NCBI RefSeq assembly: GCF_002304225.1
Contig: NZ_NSLB01000006.1
Coordinates: 186,001 to 250,000, forward strand
DNA: 64,000 nt
From: Pseudomonas sp. HAR-UPW-AIA-41
GTDB taxonomy: Bacteria > Pseudomonadota > Gammaproteobacteria > Pseudomonadales > Pseudomonadaceae
Direction of reading: 5' to 3'
The notes beneath the pieces were generated by a model, which was not told the origin of the DNA, did no database searches, and saw only the letters and a list, made by a program, of their open reading frames with translations. Position 1 is the stretch's first letter; each line of letters opens with the position of its first letter. A program made the position numbers and the translations under genes. Positions 38,677 through 48,465 of the stretch are shown here, one piece after another.

Positions 38677-39900
38677 TCAGATACCCGGCCGCCCCGGATC
38701 CTCGGGCACAGGCTCTTCTTCGATTTCTTCGAGCTTCAACTCCAGCCCCCAGCTGCCTGGCTCAGTTTTAACCGATGCCGTGGCAGCCGGCGCAACGACT
38801 GGCGCCGTGGCAGGGGGTGCAGCGGCCACATTTGCCGGATCATCACGATAGAGTTTGAGCTTGAGGCGAACGTTGTTGGCCGAGTCGGCGTTCTTGATCG
38901 CCTCGTCATCGCTGATCACCCCCTCCTTGGCCAGCTCGATCAGTGCCTGATCGAAGGTCTGCATGCCAAGGTTGCGCGACTTCTCCATGACCTCCTTGAT
39001 CAGATCGAATTCGCCACGCTTGATGATGTCGCTGATGGTCGCCGTACCCAGCAGCACCTCCACCGCCGCTCGGCGCTTGCCGTCCTGTGTCTTCACCAGA
39101 CGCTGGGAGACAAATGCCTTGAGATTGTTGCCAAGGTCATTGAGCAATTGCGGCCGACGTTCCTCGGGGAAGAAGTTGATGATGCGGTCCAGCGCCTGGT
39201 TGGCGTTGTTGGCATGCAGGGTGGAAATCGCCAGGTGCCCCGTATCGGCAAAGGCCAGGGCATGTTCCATGGTCTCGCGGTCGCGGATTTCGCCGATCAG
39301 GATCACGTCCGGCGCCTGACGCAGGGTGTTCTTCAGCGCCGCCTGGAAGCTGCGGGTATCCACGCCGACCTCGCGCTGATTGATGATCGACTTCTTGTGC
39401 CGGTGCACATACTCCACCGGGTCCTCGATGGTGATGATATGGCCGCTGCTGTTGCGGTTGCGGTGATCGATCAACGCCGCCAGCGAGGTGGACTTGCCCG
39501 AACCGGTCCCCCCCACGAACAGCACCAGACCGCGTTTTTCCATCACCACCTTGAGCAGGATTTCCGGCAGTTTGAGGTCTTCAAACAACGGTATGTCCAG
39601 CTTGATGTTGCGGCAGACCATGGACACTTCGTTGCGCTGACGGAAGATGTTGATGCGAAAGCGCCCGACGCCCGGCACCGACATGGCCAGGTTCATCTCC
39701 AGCTCGTGCCCGAACTGCTGACGCTGCTCCTCGTCCATCACGCCACGGGCGATCTGCTCAACCTCACCGGGCTTCAGCGCTTCGCTGGATAGTGGTTTGA
39801 GCACACCATTGAACTTTGCACAGGGTGGCGCCCCCGTGGACAGGTAAAGGTCCGAACCATCCTGACTAGCGAGGACTTTAAGAAGAGCTGTGAGATCCAT
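38677..39900 (-). CDS. PilT/PilU family type IV pilus retraction ATPase
   Basis: The protein is a hexameric motor ATPase for pilus disassembly. The 407-residue sequence has the N-domain LLKVLASQDGSDLYLSTGAP, Walker A GGTGSGKSTSLAALI, Asp box ITIEDPVEYVH, Walker B DVILIGEIRDRETM, His box STLHANNANQALDRIINFFP and then AFVSQRLVKT. It is closer to PilU than PilT by these stretches. It stands alone, not beside a second pil gene, and has an Ala/Pro-rich then acidic C-terminal tail. I use the ATG at 39900 (MDLTALLK). Confidence 0.85.
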   Translation of the reverse strand: MDLTALLKVLASQDGSDLYLSTGAPPCAKFNGVLKPLSSEALKPGEVEQIARGVMDEEQRQQFGHELEMNLAMSVPGVGRFRINIFRQRNEVSMVCRNIKLDIPLFEDLKLPEILLKVVMEKRGLVLFVGGTGSGKSTSLAALIDHRNRNSSGHIITIEDPVEYVHRHKKSIINQREVGVDTRSFQAALKNTLRQAPDVILIGEIRDRETMEHALAFADTGHLAISTLHANNANQALDRIINFFPEERRPQLLNDLGNNLKAFVSQRLVKTQDGKRRAAVEVLLGTATISDIIKRGEFDLIKEVMEKSRNLGMQTFDQALIELAKEGVISDDEAIKNADSANNVRLKLKLYRDDPANVAAAPPATAPVVAPAATASVKTEPGSWGLELKLEEIEEEPVPEDPGRPGI

Positions 39901-40045
39901 GATTTGACTTCCAGCAAACAGGATTAGAAAAGGTAGGCGATTTTTCCAGGCGCACAGGGTGTGCAATCGACTTGTTATTGGCGTCATTCTGCTGGCGCAT
40001 CAAATGCTGGCACAATATCGCCACCCTAGAAATGAGGACCCCGTC

Positions 40046-40324
40046 ATGGCAAAGGCAATGGCCCGCCACATCCTGGTCAAAACCGAGGCCGAAGCCGCCC
40101 AGCTCAAGCAGCGCATTGCCAAGGGCGAAGCCTTCGACGTACTGGCCCGCAAACATTCACTGTGCCCCTCCGGCAAACGCGGAGGCGATCTGGGTGAAGT
40201 ACGACCCGGGCAGATGGTACGGGCCGTCGATCAGGTGATTTTCAAGAAGGCCCTGCGCGAGGTGCATGGACCGGTGAAGACCCAGTTCGGCTATCACCTG
40301 ATCCAGGTCTTCTACCGCGAATGA
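40046..40324 (+). CDS. ppiC: Parvulin-type peptidyl-prolyl isomerase
   Basis: This 92-residue single-domain parvulin has no signal peptide, so it is cytosolic. Motifs are [34 protein letters not shown] and the C-terminal [14 protein letters not shown]. The ATG at 40046 follows AATGAGGACC. Its stop overlaps the start of the next gene (ATGA), so the two are translationally coupled. Confidence 0.92.
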   Translation: MAKAMARHILVKTEAEAAQLKQRIAKGEAFDVLARKHSLCPSGKRGGDLGEVRPGQMVRAVDQVIFKKALREVHGPVKTQFGYHLIQVFYRE

Positions 40325-40695
40325 CATCCGAGCAGATTGCCGCCCTGTGCCTCGCCCTGCCCGGTGCCCGTGAAGACATCAAATGGGGCGGCGTACGTGT
40401 GTTTTCCGTCGCAGGGAACAAGATGTTTGCCCTCCTCGACCTGTCTGGCAGCAACAGCCTGGCCTTCAAGGTCGATGACGATCTGTTTCTGGGCTACTGC
40501 GATCGTCCTGGTTTCCGCCCTGCCCCCTACCTGGCCCGCGCCCACTGGGTCAGCCTGAGCCATCCCTACCAGGCCAGTGCCGAAGAACTGGGCTCCCTGC
40601 TGCGCCGCTCGCACCAACTGGTGGTGGCGCGCCTGCCCAAGTACCGCCGTATCGCCCTTCTCCTCGACAGCGACAGCGACAGCCACGATCGCTGA
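40321..40695 (+). CDS. MmcQ/YjbR family protein
   Basis: The 124-residue protein belongs to the MmcQ/YjbR family, which has a CyaY-like fold and an unclear role, sometimes DNA-related. The family pattern is visible in [20 protein letters not shown], then SLAFKVDD and [16 protein letters not shown]. It overlaps ppiC by 4 bp. Confidence 0.8.
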   Translation: MTSEQIAALCLALPGAREDIKWGGVRVFSVAGNKMFALLDLSGSNSLAFKVDDDLFLGYCDRPGFRPAPYLARAHWVSLSHPYQASAEELGSLLRRSHQLVVARLPKYRRIALLLDSDSDSHDR

Positions 40696-40712
40696 CAGCG
40701 CCAACCATCATA

Positions 40713-40724
40713 TTCTGTACAGAA
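40713..40724. promoter_or_regulatory. Palindrome upstream of the DUF3833 gene
   Basis: TTCTGTACAGAA is a perfect 12-bp palindrome in the AT-rich promoter region; CTGTACA recurs at 40819-40825. It is a possible operator. The spacing does not fit a LexA box. Confidence 0.3.
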
Positions 40725-40846
40725 AGTTATTTTTGTATAGGATTAGCAAAACAACGCGCATAAATCCGGCTTCGCCCTTGCGGCTGGCCGGTTACTGCCG
40801 TTGCACCGCGCCGATTACCTGTACAAAACGAAGAGGGAAATAAGCG

Positions 40847-41371
40847 ATGAAACAGTGGTTTCTGCTGCTTTGCTGCCTGTTGCTGGCCAGCTGCGGCACG
40901 GTGTCAGTTGATGATTACGCGGCCGAGAAACCGGTTCTGGACCTGCAACGCTTCTTCGACCGGCCTGTTCAAGCCTGGGGCATATACCAGGACCGCTCGG
41001 GGCAAGTACTCAAACGCTTCCATGTCGACATCACAAGCCGTCGGGACGGTGTTCGTCTGATCCTCGACGAGCGCTTTGTCTACAGCGACGGCAGCACTCA
41101 GCAACGTGTCTGGACATTGACGCCCGACGGCCCCAATCGCTGGCGGGGAACCGCCGCCGACGTGGTGGGTGAGGCAGTCGGCGAGCTGGCCGGCAATGCC
41201 CTGCGCTGGCGTTATCAACTCAATCTGCCTGTCGACGGAACAACCTATGTGGTTACATTTGACGACTGGATGTACCTGATGGACGAGGACACCCTGATCA
41301 ATCGCTCCAGCATGCTCAAGCTGGGCATCGAACTGGGACAGGTCACGCTGTTTTTCCGGCGGCAACCCTGA
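40847..41371 (+). CDS. DUF3833 family lipoprotein
   Basis: The 174-residue protein has a lipoprotein signal with lipobox LASC (Cys near residue 16). The rest matches DUF3833, with VLDLQRFFDRPVQAWGIYQD and a C-terminal YLMDEDTLINRSSMLKLGIE. Its function is unknown; the family often occurs with chalcone-isomerase-like, SDR or photolyase-type genes. Its stop overlaps the SDR start (TGATG). Confidence 0.85.
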   Translation: MKQWFLLLCCLLLASCGTVSVDDYAAEKPVLDLQRFFDRPVQAWGIYQDRSGQVLKRFHVDITSRRDGVRLILDERFVYSDGSTQQRVWTLTPDGPNRWRGTAADVVGEAVGELAGNALRWRYQLNLPVDGTTYVVTFDDWMYLMDEDTLINRSSMLKLGIELGQVTLFFRRQP

Positions 41372-42072
41372 TGCTGCGGCTGCAGTCGTTTGGCCCGGCC
41401 TATCGGGCGCTGGTGATCGGTAACAGCGGGGCTCTGGGCCAGGCTTTCTGTGAGCAGCTGCGCAACGACCCCGGCTGCGTGCTTGTCACTGAACTGGGGC
41501 GCTCTACCACCCCGGCTCTCGATCTGGAAGATCCGGCCAGTATCACCGCCGCCGCCCAGTCGATCGCGCACAACGGTCCCTATCACCTGATTGTGCTGAC
41601 CAGCGGCCTGCTCCACCGAGAGGGTGTGCAACCGGAAAAGGCCCTTGCTGCACTGCGACAAGAAGCCTTGCAGGCGGTTTTTCAGGTCAATGCCCTGGGC
41701 CCGGCACTGGTCATGCGGGACTTCCTGCCACTGCTGGATCGCAAGGGAGCCATGGCCGTGCTTTCCGCCAAGGTCGGCAGCATTGGCGACAATCGCCTCG
41801 GTGGCTGGTATGCCTATCGGGCATCCAAGGCAGCGTTGAACATGCTTGTCAAAACCGCAGCGATTGAGCTGGCGCGCCAGTCTCCGCAGGCTCGTTTACT
41901 CAGTCTGCACCCAGGAACCGTTCAGTCACGCCTCTCCCGACCCTTTAAAGGCTCGGCGGCAGCTCGCCCCGCCGACAAGGCGGCATCTGAGCTTCTGGCG
42001 GTCATTGATCGCAGCCTCCCGGCTGACAGCGGTGGATTCTTTTCTTACAGCGGCGATCGCATCGAATGGTAA
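41371..42072 (+). CDS. Short-chain dehydrogenase/reductase
   Basis: The 233-residue Rossmann protein has a cofactor loop ALVIGNSGALGQAF (atypical, GNSGALG rather than GASRGIG), the structural Asn in FQVNALGPAL, and the catalytic Ser/Tyr-x3-Lys in VLSAKVGSIG and WYAYRASKAALNM. It resembles CsgA-like SDRs found beside DUF3833 genes. Substrate unknown. Confidence 0.85.
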   Translation: MLRLQSFGPAYRALVIGNSGALGQAFCEQLRNDPGCVLVTELGRSTTPALDLEDPASITAAAQSIAHNGPYHLIVLTSGLLHREGVQPEKALAALRQEALQAVFQVNALGPALVMRDFLPLLDRKGAMAVLSAKVGSIGDNRLGGWYAYRASKAALNMLVKTAAIELARQSPQARLLSLHPGTVQSRLSRPFKGSAAARPADKAASELLAVIDRSLPADSGGFFSYSGDRIEW

Positions 42073-42091
42073 GCCCCTGGCGCCCGGATGC

Positions 42092-42334
42092 TTAGGTTTC
42101 AGTCCCAGCAGCTCGTGCCATGTTTGAAACCGAGGTAGTTGTCTGCTCGGCGGCACATGCACGATCACGGCCAGCTGTCTTGGCCGCATAAAGAGCCTCA
42201 TCGGCACGCTGGATCAGATCATCAAGACTTTCACCTGATGCCAACTGCGCAACACCAGCGCTCAAGGTGTAAGACTGCCCGGTTGAAAAACGACAATGGT
42301 GCAGCTTCTCCAGAATACGTTCAGCAAACTGCAT
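42092..42334 (-). pseudogene. Remnant of a GGDEF-domain gene (C-terminal part)
   Basis: The 80-codon frame encodes only the last third of a GGDEF domain: AERILEKLHHCRFSTGQSY, LSAGVAQLASGES, then LIQRADEALYAAKTAGRDR. The catalytic GGDEF motif and everything upstream are missing, and the 84 bases before it do not continue the domain. It is convergent with the SDR gene and directly downstream of an intact cyclase gene, so it may be what is left of a tandem paralogue. Confidence 0.7.
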
Positions 42335-42418
42335 GGCCTTTTACTGAGTCGTCTCAAGGCAGATCAGCCATCGTAGGTAGAGAAAAAGTCGTCAATCACG
42401 CAACGAGCACCTACAGCA

Positions 42419-43750
42419 TCAAAGGTCAGAATCGGTCGCAAGCAGGAAACGGTTACCGCCGGCCCTCTTGGCTTGATACATCGCATGATCGGCACGCTGC
42501 AACAGATGCTGTGCATCATCGCCATGCAGAGGATAGATAACACCGCCGATACTGGGCAGAACATATTGCGCCAGCCCTTCTAGATCAAAAGCCTGACTGA
42601 GCGTGAAGCGAATTTTCTCGGCTATTGCGGCAACATCTTCAGCAGTGCCTACATCCTCGAGCAACACAATGAACTCATCGCCTGCCAAACGCGCCGCAGT
42701 ATCCGACACACGAATGCAGCCCTGCAAACGCTGAGCAACCATCTGTAGCAAGTGGTCACCCGCCTTATGACCAAGACTGTCATTAACCTGCTTGAACTTG
42801 TCCAGATCCAGAAACAACAGTCCCAACTGTGCTTGCTCGCGTTTAGCCCGTGCCAGGGCAATATGTAGACGGTCAAACAACAGTGCTCGGTTGGGCAAGC
42901 CGGTGAGTGGATCGAACTGCGCCATGAACTGCAACCGACTGAGCATGCGCTGCCGCTCGATAAAAGTGGCAAGCTGCGTCGAAACGTAATGCAGTAGCCG
43001 CTTATCCTGATCGGTAAATCGAGCCTCAGGTGGCCCTCTAAGGATCAAAACCCCCTGACCGTCTTGGCCAACCACCAGCGGAACGCCCATCCAGATACGC
43101 AAGTCAGCCACGGTCGGGTTGTCCAGACTTGAAGCCTCGACGCAATCCCCCGTGCCATGGATGACTTGCTGAGCAAAATCCAACATCGCAGCGCTATCCG
43201 CGACCACGGCAAGCGGATACACCACATCCAACCGACGCCCATGCTCCCCTGGCAGAACAGCGATGAAATAACTGCGAGGTATCAATTCGGCGATGATTTG
43301 ATCAATGCGCAGCAGCAAACCAGACAGATCCTGCGCCTCGTGAGCAGCCTCTGAAATCGCAAAGGTTGCTGCCTGCAGTGACTCGCTGCGCTTTCGCTCG
43401 GTAATGTCATGGGCTACAGCCACCCGCACCTGGTCAGCCTCAGACCACCTCGCTGACCAGAGGATATGAACCGTTTGCCCATCCTTGCGCACGTAGCGGT
43501 TCTCAAAGCAGAGCATATCCACACCATCCATGATGTCGCGCGCTGCCTGCAGGGTTCGATCCCGATCATCCGGGAAAACCAGGTCAATCATCGCGCGGCC
43601 AATCATCTCATCGGGCGAATAGCCAAAAATCCGCTCACAGGCTGAGCTGACGCCTACAAAACGACCGTCACGACTGACAACACAGATGGCATCGAGCAAC
43701 AGATCCATCACATTGTTGTTGACCATGAAACCGGCTTTTCTCATTGGCAT
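42419..43750 (-). CDS. PAS-GAF-GGDEF diguanylate cyclase
   Basis: This cytosolic enzyme makes c-di-GMP from two GTP. The roughly 443-residue protein has a PAS domain (DAICVVSRDGRFVGVSSACE to VAHDITERKRSE), a GAF-like domain (about 145-265) and a C-terminal GGDEF domain. The active site reads AGDEF, a common active variant, and the inhibitory I-site RVSD lies exactly five residues upstream. No membrane segment or EAL domain is seen. The start is uncertain: ATGs at 43759, 43750 and 43744 are all possible. Confidence 0.88.
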   Translation of the reverse strand: MPMRKAGFMVNNNVMDLLLDAICVVSRDGRFVGVSSACERIFGYSPDEMIGRAMIDLVFPDDRDRTLQAARDIMDGVDMLCFENRYVRKDGQTVHILWSARWSEADQVRVAVAHDITERKRSESLQAATFAISEAAHEAQDLSGLLLRIDQIIAELIPRSYFIAVLPGEHGRRLDVVYPLAVVADSAAMLDFAQQVIHGTGDCVEASSLDNPTVADLRIWMGVPLVVGQDGQGVLILRGPPEARFTDQDKRLLHYVSTQLATFIERQRMLSRLQFMAQFDPLTGLPNRALLFDRLHIALARAKREQAQLGLLFLDLDKFKQVNDSLGHKAGDHLLQMVAQRLQGCIRVSDTAARLAGDEFIVLLEDVGTAEDVAAIAEKIRFTLSQAFDLEGLAQYVLPSIGGVIYPLHGDDAQHLLQRADHAMYQAKRAGGNRFLLATDSDL

Positions 43751-43759
43751 TCCGATCAT

Positions 43760-44181
43760 CCCCACAACAGCTCGCAAAAATGGGCATAGGGCTCATTCCG
43801 AACGACAGTGCAACCTTACAAGTCACATCATCATGTGAAGAAGCCAGATATGTCATTGGGCATGCGCCGTCCATCAGTCAGCAACAGCTAGACTCCCGGA
43901 AAACATAGCAGTTGCCGACCGCGCACTCGAGAACAGGACGATCCCTTGGCAGACCGACGTATAACTGGCCGCCCAGCTATGCGACAATCTGCCGGATATC
44001 TGGCCTCAATCCCGCCTTTATTGCTCACCCGCCCATTCAACACGGGCAGATGCTGCTCTCAAACGTACGCGTGCAGGATCAACTCCAGATCCGACAATTG
44101 AGGAACTGGAGGGCATAAAACTGCTTTCAGATTGCCCTCATGCCTCAATCAGCGTTTTTAAGTTATTGATAGGTAAGCCCT
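43760..44181. other. Gene-free region with hairpins upstream of ybiT
   Basis: No gene is seen. There is a 6-bp hairpin TCACAT/ATGTGA at 43823-43838. Close to ybiT, TGAGG (44099-44103) and GAGGGCA (44109-44115) can pair with TGCCCTC (44133-44139) and CCTCA (44143-44147), followed by GTTTTTAAG. This may be a leader attenuator for the ABC-F gene. Confidence 0.45.
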
Positions 44182-45768
44182 TTGATCTCCACCGCCAACA
44201 TCACCATGCAATTCGGGGCAAAGCCCCTGTTCGAGAACGTTTCCGTCAAATTCAACAACGGCAACCGTTACGGCCTGATCGGAGCCAATGGCTGCGGCAA
44301 GTCGACTTTCATGAAAATTCTCGGTGGTGATCTGGAGCCGACTGGCGGCCAGGTGATGCTGGAGCCGAACGTGCGTCTGGGTAAGCTGCGCCAGGATCAG
44401 TTCGCCTACGAAGAATTCAACGTGATCGACACCGTGATCATGGGCCACGAGGAGCTGTGGAAGGTCAAGGCCGAGCGCGACCGCATCTATTCGCTGCCGG
44501 AAATGAGCGAAGAAGACGGGATGAAAGTCGGCGAGCTGGAGGGTGAGTTCGCCGAAATGGACGGCTACACCGCCGAATCCCGTGCCGGCGAGCTGCTGCT
44601 GGGTCTGGGCATTCCGCTGGAGCAGCACTTCGGCCCCATGAGCGAAGTGGCCCCGGGCTGGAAGCTGCGCGTACTGCTGGCTCAGGCGCTGTTTGCCGAT
44701 CCGGATGTACTGCTGCTCGACGAGCCGACCAACCACCTGGATATCAACACCATCCGCTGGCTGGAAAACATCCTCACGGCGCGTAACAGCACCATGATCA
44801 TCATTTCCCACGACCGTCACTTTCTGAACTCGGTCTGCACCCACATGGCCGACCTGGACTACGGCGAGCTGCGCCTGTTCCCGGGCAACTACGACGAGTA
44901 CATGACCGCCGCGACCCAGTCGCGCGAGCAACTGCTGGCCGACAACGCCAAGAAGAAGGCACAGATCGCCGAACTGCAGACCTTCGTAAGCCGCTTCTCG
45001 GCCAACGCCTCCAAGGCCAAGCAGGCCACCAGCCGCGCCAAGCAGATCGACAAGATCCAGCTGGCCGAGGTCAAACCGTCCAGCCGCGTCAGCCCGTTCA
45101 TCCGCTTCGATCAGAACAAGAAGCTGCACCGCCAGGCCGTGACCATCGAGAAGGTTTCCAAGGCCTTCGACGACAAGGTGCTGTTCAAGAATTTCAGCTT
45201 CACCGTGGAAGCGGGCGAGCGCGTGGCCATCATCGGCCCGAACGGCATCGGCAAGACCACCCTGCTGCGCACCCTGGTCGGTGAGATGACCCCGGACAGC
45301 GGCAGCGTGAAATGGACCGACAGTGCCGAGGTGGGTTACTACGCTCAGGACCACGCCCATGACTTCGAGGCCGACGAGACGCTGTTCGAATGGATGGGCC
45401 AGTGGACCACCGGCGAGCAGAACATCCGCGCTGCTCTGGGTCGTATGCTGTTCTCCTCCGACGAGATCCAGAAGTCGGTCAAGGTACTGTCCGGTGGTGA
45501 GCAGGGGCGCATGCTGTTCGGCAAGCTGGCCTGCCAGAAGCCCAACGTGCTGCTGATGGACGAACCGACCAACCACCTGGACATGGAATCCATTGAGGCG
45601 CTCAACCTCGCGCTGGAGAACTACCCCGGCACGCTGATCTTCGTCAGCCACGACCGCGAGTTCGTCAGCTCCCTTGCCACCCGCATCATCGAGCTGTCGG
45701 AAAACGGCGTGACCGACTTCAGCGGCAGCTACGACGACTACCTGCGCAGTCAGGGCGTGATCGTCTAA
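44182..45768 (+). CDS. ybiT: ABC-F family ATPase YbiT
   Basis: ABC-F proteins bind the ribosomal E site and relieve stalled translation. The 528-residue protein has two ATPase domains without membrane parts: Walker [10 protein letters not shown] and GPNGIGKTT, signatures near [13 protein letters not shown] and [15 protein letters not shown], and the linker with [17 protein letters not shown] between them. It is very close to E. coli YbiT over its whole length. The start is TTG, matching the conserved N-terminus [11 protein letters not shown], with AGGTAAG upstream. Confidence 0.92.
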   Translation: MISTANITMQFGAKPLFENVSVKFNNGNRYGLIGANGCGKSTFMKILGGDLEPTGGQVMLEPNVRLGKLRQDQFAYEEFNVIDTVIMGHEELWKVKAERDRIYSLPEMSEEDGMKVGELEGEFAEMDGYTAESRAGELLLGLGIPLEQHFGPMSEVAPGWKLRVLLAQALFADPDVLLLDEPTNHLDINTIRWLENILTARNSTMIIISHDRHFLNSVCTHMADLDYGELRLFPGNYDEYMTAATQSREQLLADNAKKKAQIAELQTFVSRFSANASKAKQATSRAKQIDKIQLAEVKPSSRVSPFIRFDQNKKLHRQAVTIEKVSKAFDDKVLFKNFSFTVEAGERVAIIGPNGIGKTTLLRTLVGEMTPDSGSVKWTDSAEVGYYAQDHAHDFEADETLFEWMGQWTTGEQNIRAALGRMLFSSDEIQKSVKVLSGGEQGRMLFGKLACQKPNVLLMDEPTNHLDMESIEALNLALENYPGTLIFVSHDREFVSSLATRIIELSENGVTDFSGSYDDYLRSQGVIV

Positions 45769-45782
45769 ACGAGTCGCAAGAC

Positions 45783-45810
45783 AAAAAGCCCGGCATTGCC
45801 GGGCTTTTTT
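45783..45810. terminator. Bidirectional terminator after ybiT
   Basis: The stem AAAAAGCCCGGC/GCCGGGCTTTTTT has a 3-nt loop. Confidence 0.9.
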
Positions 45811-45849
45811 AGCACAGACATCTTTACCCGTTGCTCTGCTGCTCACGCT

Positions 45850-46563
45850 CTAGAGCATCAGGCGACCAAGCGTCTGGAGGCGGCCACCCAGCAGCAGCGT
45901 ATCGAGCCAGTACAGCTGGTGCAGCATCACAATGCCCCAGAAGACCAGTTGGTAGGACGGCTTGCGGGTCTTGTGACGGAACATCTGCTGCGCCAGCAGT
46001 GCGCCAGGCCAGCCACCCAGCAACTCCACCAGGTGCAGGGTGCTTTCCTGGGTCCGCCAGCGACCGCGGATAGCGCTGGCCTTGTCCGACCAGTACAGAC
46101 AGAAGGTCGCGAAACTGGCCGACACATAGACCAGGGTTGGCAGCGGCGACTGCTCCAGCAAGAACCGGGCACAACCCCAGAGAGGCAGCACCAGCAGCAG
46201 GCCAAGCACCAGTAGCTTACCGCCCAGATGCGAAATGCCCGGCGCTGTCAGTCGTCGCCGCTGCGGTGCATTGCGCGGAGCTGGCTTGCCGGAAGCGGCC
46301 ACACGCCTTTTGGCCACTCTTGGCTTGCGCCTGATAGCCGGACGATCCAGCGTTATCGGCGCATCCAGACGAATATGTTCGGCCCTGAGCCGGCCCTGCG
46401 CATCACGCCCGGCGATATACAGCACCTGATCGCCGGCACTGGGCCGACTGTCACCCCGTATGGCAGAGATATGCGCAAAAACATCGGCACCACCCTGTTC
46501 CGGATGAATAAAGCCGAAGCCCTTGTCATCGTTCCAGCTTTTCAACCTGCCACGCTGTTCCAT
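45850..46563 (-). CDS. Cold-shock domain-DUF1294 membrane protein
   Basis: The 237-residue protein fuses an N-terminal cold-shock domain (GRLKSWNDDKGFGFIHPE, VFAHISAI), a basic linker rich in R, K and P, and a DUF1294 membrane domain (SFATFCLYWSDKASAIRGRW, then ESTLHLVELLGGWPGALLAQ). Such fusions are widespread and uncharacterised; they could tether RNA to the membrane. It is monocistronic. Confidence 0.85.
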   Translation of the reverse strand: MEQRGRLKSWNDDKGFGFIHPEQGGADVFAHISAIRGDSRPSAGDQVLYIAGRDAQGRLRAEHIRLDAPITLDRPAIRRKPRVAKRRVAASGKPAPRNAPQRRRLTAPGISHLGGKLLVLGLLLVLPLWGCARFLLEQSPLPTLVYVSASFATFCLYWSDKASAIRGRWRTQESTLHLVELLGGWPGALLAQQMFRHKTRKPSYQLVFWGIVMLHQLYWLDTLLLGGRLQTLGRLML

Positions 46564-46595
46564 CAGTCCGTTCCAGCTACTTAAAGATGCGCATC

Positions 46596-47564
46596 CTAGC
46601 CGTGATAGTGACGGGCCAGAAAGTCCATCAGCAGGCGATTGACCGCCTCGGGCTGCTCACACTGCAGCCAGTGACCACACTGCTCGATCACGTGACTCTC
46701 CAGCTTAGGGATCAACCGGGGCATCTGCCTGAGGGTATAGGCCTCCAGCGTGCCGACAGGATCATGATCGCCCAGCAGAAACAGCGCCGGCTGTTCGATG
46801 TGTCGCCCCTGCAGGTGTTCGGTACGCTGCCAGTTGCGCTCGAAGTTGCGGTACCAGTTGAGTGCGCCGCGAAAACCGCGCCCCGCGAAGGTCGCCAGAT
46901 AACCGGAAAAAGCGTCGGGCTCACACCAGTTCGGCGCACTGGCAACCTCCTCCAGCCCATCGAACAGGTTGGCACCTGCCGGTTTGTCCTGCAGGAACAA
47001 ATCACGCGGCACCGCGGCCGAAAGGTTGTGCATCATCAGGCGCAGGGTACGCGGGATATCCGCATCCATTTCTGCTTCCGCTACACCGGGCTCCTGAAAA
47101 TGCACAATGTAGTGGAAGCGCCCGGCGTATAGCTCACGCATCAGGCCAATCGCCGGCTGTTTCGGCCGTCCGCCAAAGGGCACGGCCATGCCCACCACGG
47201 TCCTCACCCGCTCGGGCTCCAGCAGCGCCAGGTGCCAGGCCACCGGTGCGCCCCAGTCATGACCGATCACGCAGACCTCACACTGGCCTAGCGCATCTAT
47301 TGCCGCCTGAATGTCGCCGCACAGGGTGATCAGGTCATAGGCCGCCGGCTCGCCGGGCGCACTGCTCTGGCCATAGCCACGCATTTCCGGCACCAGCACC
47401 CGGTAGCCGGCAGCGGCTAGCACTGGCCACTGCTTGCGCCAGGACAACCAGCATTCGGGAAAGCCATGCAGCAGCCAGAGTGGCCGGCCATTGGCCGGGC
47501 CAAAGGCGTACAGGCTGAGGGTGATGCCGTTGACGCTGAGCAGCTGATGTTCAATGGCCTGCAT
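46596..47564 (-). CDS. Alpha/beta hydrolase, epoxide hydrolase-like
   Basis: The 322-residue protein has an oxyanion-hole motif HGFPECWLSWRKQW, and the nucleophile elbow GHDWGAPVAWHLAL with Asp, which points to epoxide hydrolase or dehalogenase-type chemistry rather than Ser esterases. A C-terminal His lies in QCGHWLQCEQPE. A GGAGC ribosome site precedes the ATG. Substrate unknown. Confidence 0.85.
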   Translation of the reverse strand: MQAIEHQLLSVNGITLSLYAFGPANGRPLWLLHGFPECWLSWRKQWPVLAAAGYRVLVPEMRGYGQSSAPGEPAAYDLITLCGDIQAAIDALGQCEVCVIGHDWGAPVAWHLALLEPERVRTVVGMAVPFGGRPKQPAIGLMRELYAGRFHYIVHFQEPGVAEAEMDADIPRTLRLMMHNLSAAVPRDLFLQDKPAGANLFDGLEEVASAPNWCEPDAFSGYLATFAGRGFRGALNWYRNFERNWQRTEHLQGRHIEQPALFLLGDHDPVGTLEAYTLRQMPRLIPKLESHVIEQCGHWLQCEQPEAVNRLLMDFLARHYHG

Positions 47565-47592
47565 ACGGTGCTCCTTTTTTCGCCACTATAAA

Positions 47593-47617
47593 AAAGGGGC
47601 GCCTAGTGCGCCCCTTT
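47593..47617 (-). terminator. Terminator of uppP
   Basis: A 10-bp stem AAAGGGGCGC/GCGCCCCTTT is followed on the minus strand by a T-run, in the gap after uppP. Confidence 0.85.
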
Positions 47618-47634
47618 CATTCAGCCGCTGGATA

Positions 47635-48465
47635 TCAGTGCTGCGCCGTGGCCCAGTCGATCAGACCAAACTGCCAGGTGGCGAGAATCAAGAGACCGAA
47701 GCCGATGCGGTACCAGGCAAACACCGCGTAGCTGTGATTGCCTATGAATTTGAGCAGCGAACGCACGGCTGTCATGGCGAAGATGAACGAGGTGACAAAG
47801 CCCACGGCAAAGACCGGCAGATCCGCCGGCTGGAACAGATCACGGTACTTGTAGCCCGAGTAGAGAGCCGCCGCGACCATGGTCGGCATGGCCAGAAAGA
47901 AGGAAAACTCGGTCGCGGCCCTGCGCGACAGGCCGAACAACAAGCCGCCGATAATGGTGGCACCAGAACGCGAAGTACCGGGAATCAGTGCCAGGCACTG
48001 GCAGCAACCCACCTTCAGCGCATGCTGCCAGCCCATTTCATCGACAGTATCGGCAGTGACCGCATGCACGCGGCGCTCAGCCCAGAGGATGATCACCCCG
48101 CCGATCACCAGTGCCGCCGCGACAGTGATCGGGTTGAACAGGTATTGGTGGATCTGCTTGGAAAACAGCAGGCCGATGACAGCCGCCGGAACAAAGGCAA
48201 TCAGCAGATTGAGGGTAAAGCGCTGCGCCCCCTGTTCACGTGGCAGCTGGATCACCACGTCGAGAATCTTGCGCCGGTACTCCCACATGACCGCGAGAAT
48301 GGCCGCCAGCTGGATGATGATGTTGAAGGCGATGGCCCGTTCGCCACGAAAGTCGATCAGATCGGCGACGATGATCTGGTGGCCGGTACTGCTCACCGGC
48401 AGAAACTCGGTCAACCCCTCGACCACCCCAAGAATGAAGGCCTGAACGGCCGCCCACAGTTCCAT
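47635..48465 (-). CDS. uppP: Undecaprenyl-diphosphatase (bacitracin resistance protein)
   Basis: UppP recycles the lipid carrier undecaprenyl pyrophosphate for peptidoglycan and O-antigen synthesis. The 276-residue multi-spanning protein has the conserved [15 protein letters not shown] and the second motif [12 protein letters not shown] chose the ATG at 48465 ([10 protein letters not shown]), which has AAGGAA upstream and gives the usual length; a longer in-frame start adds unrelated sequence. Confidence 0.93.
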   Translation of the reverse strand: MELWAAVQAFILGVVEGLTEFLPVSSTGHQIIVADLIDFRGERAIAFNIIIQLAAILAVMWEYRRKILDVVIQLPREQGAQRFTLNLLIAFVPAAVIGLLFSKQIHQYLFNPITVAAALVIGGVIILWAERRVHAVTADTVDEMGWQHALKVGCCQCLALIPGTSRSGATIIGGLLFGLSRRAATEFSFFLAMPTMVAAALYSGYKYRDLFQPADLPVFAVGFVTSFIFAMTAVRSLLKFIGNHSYAVFAWYRIGFGLLILATWQFGLIDWATAQH

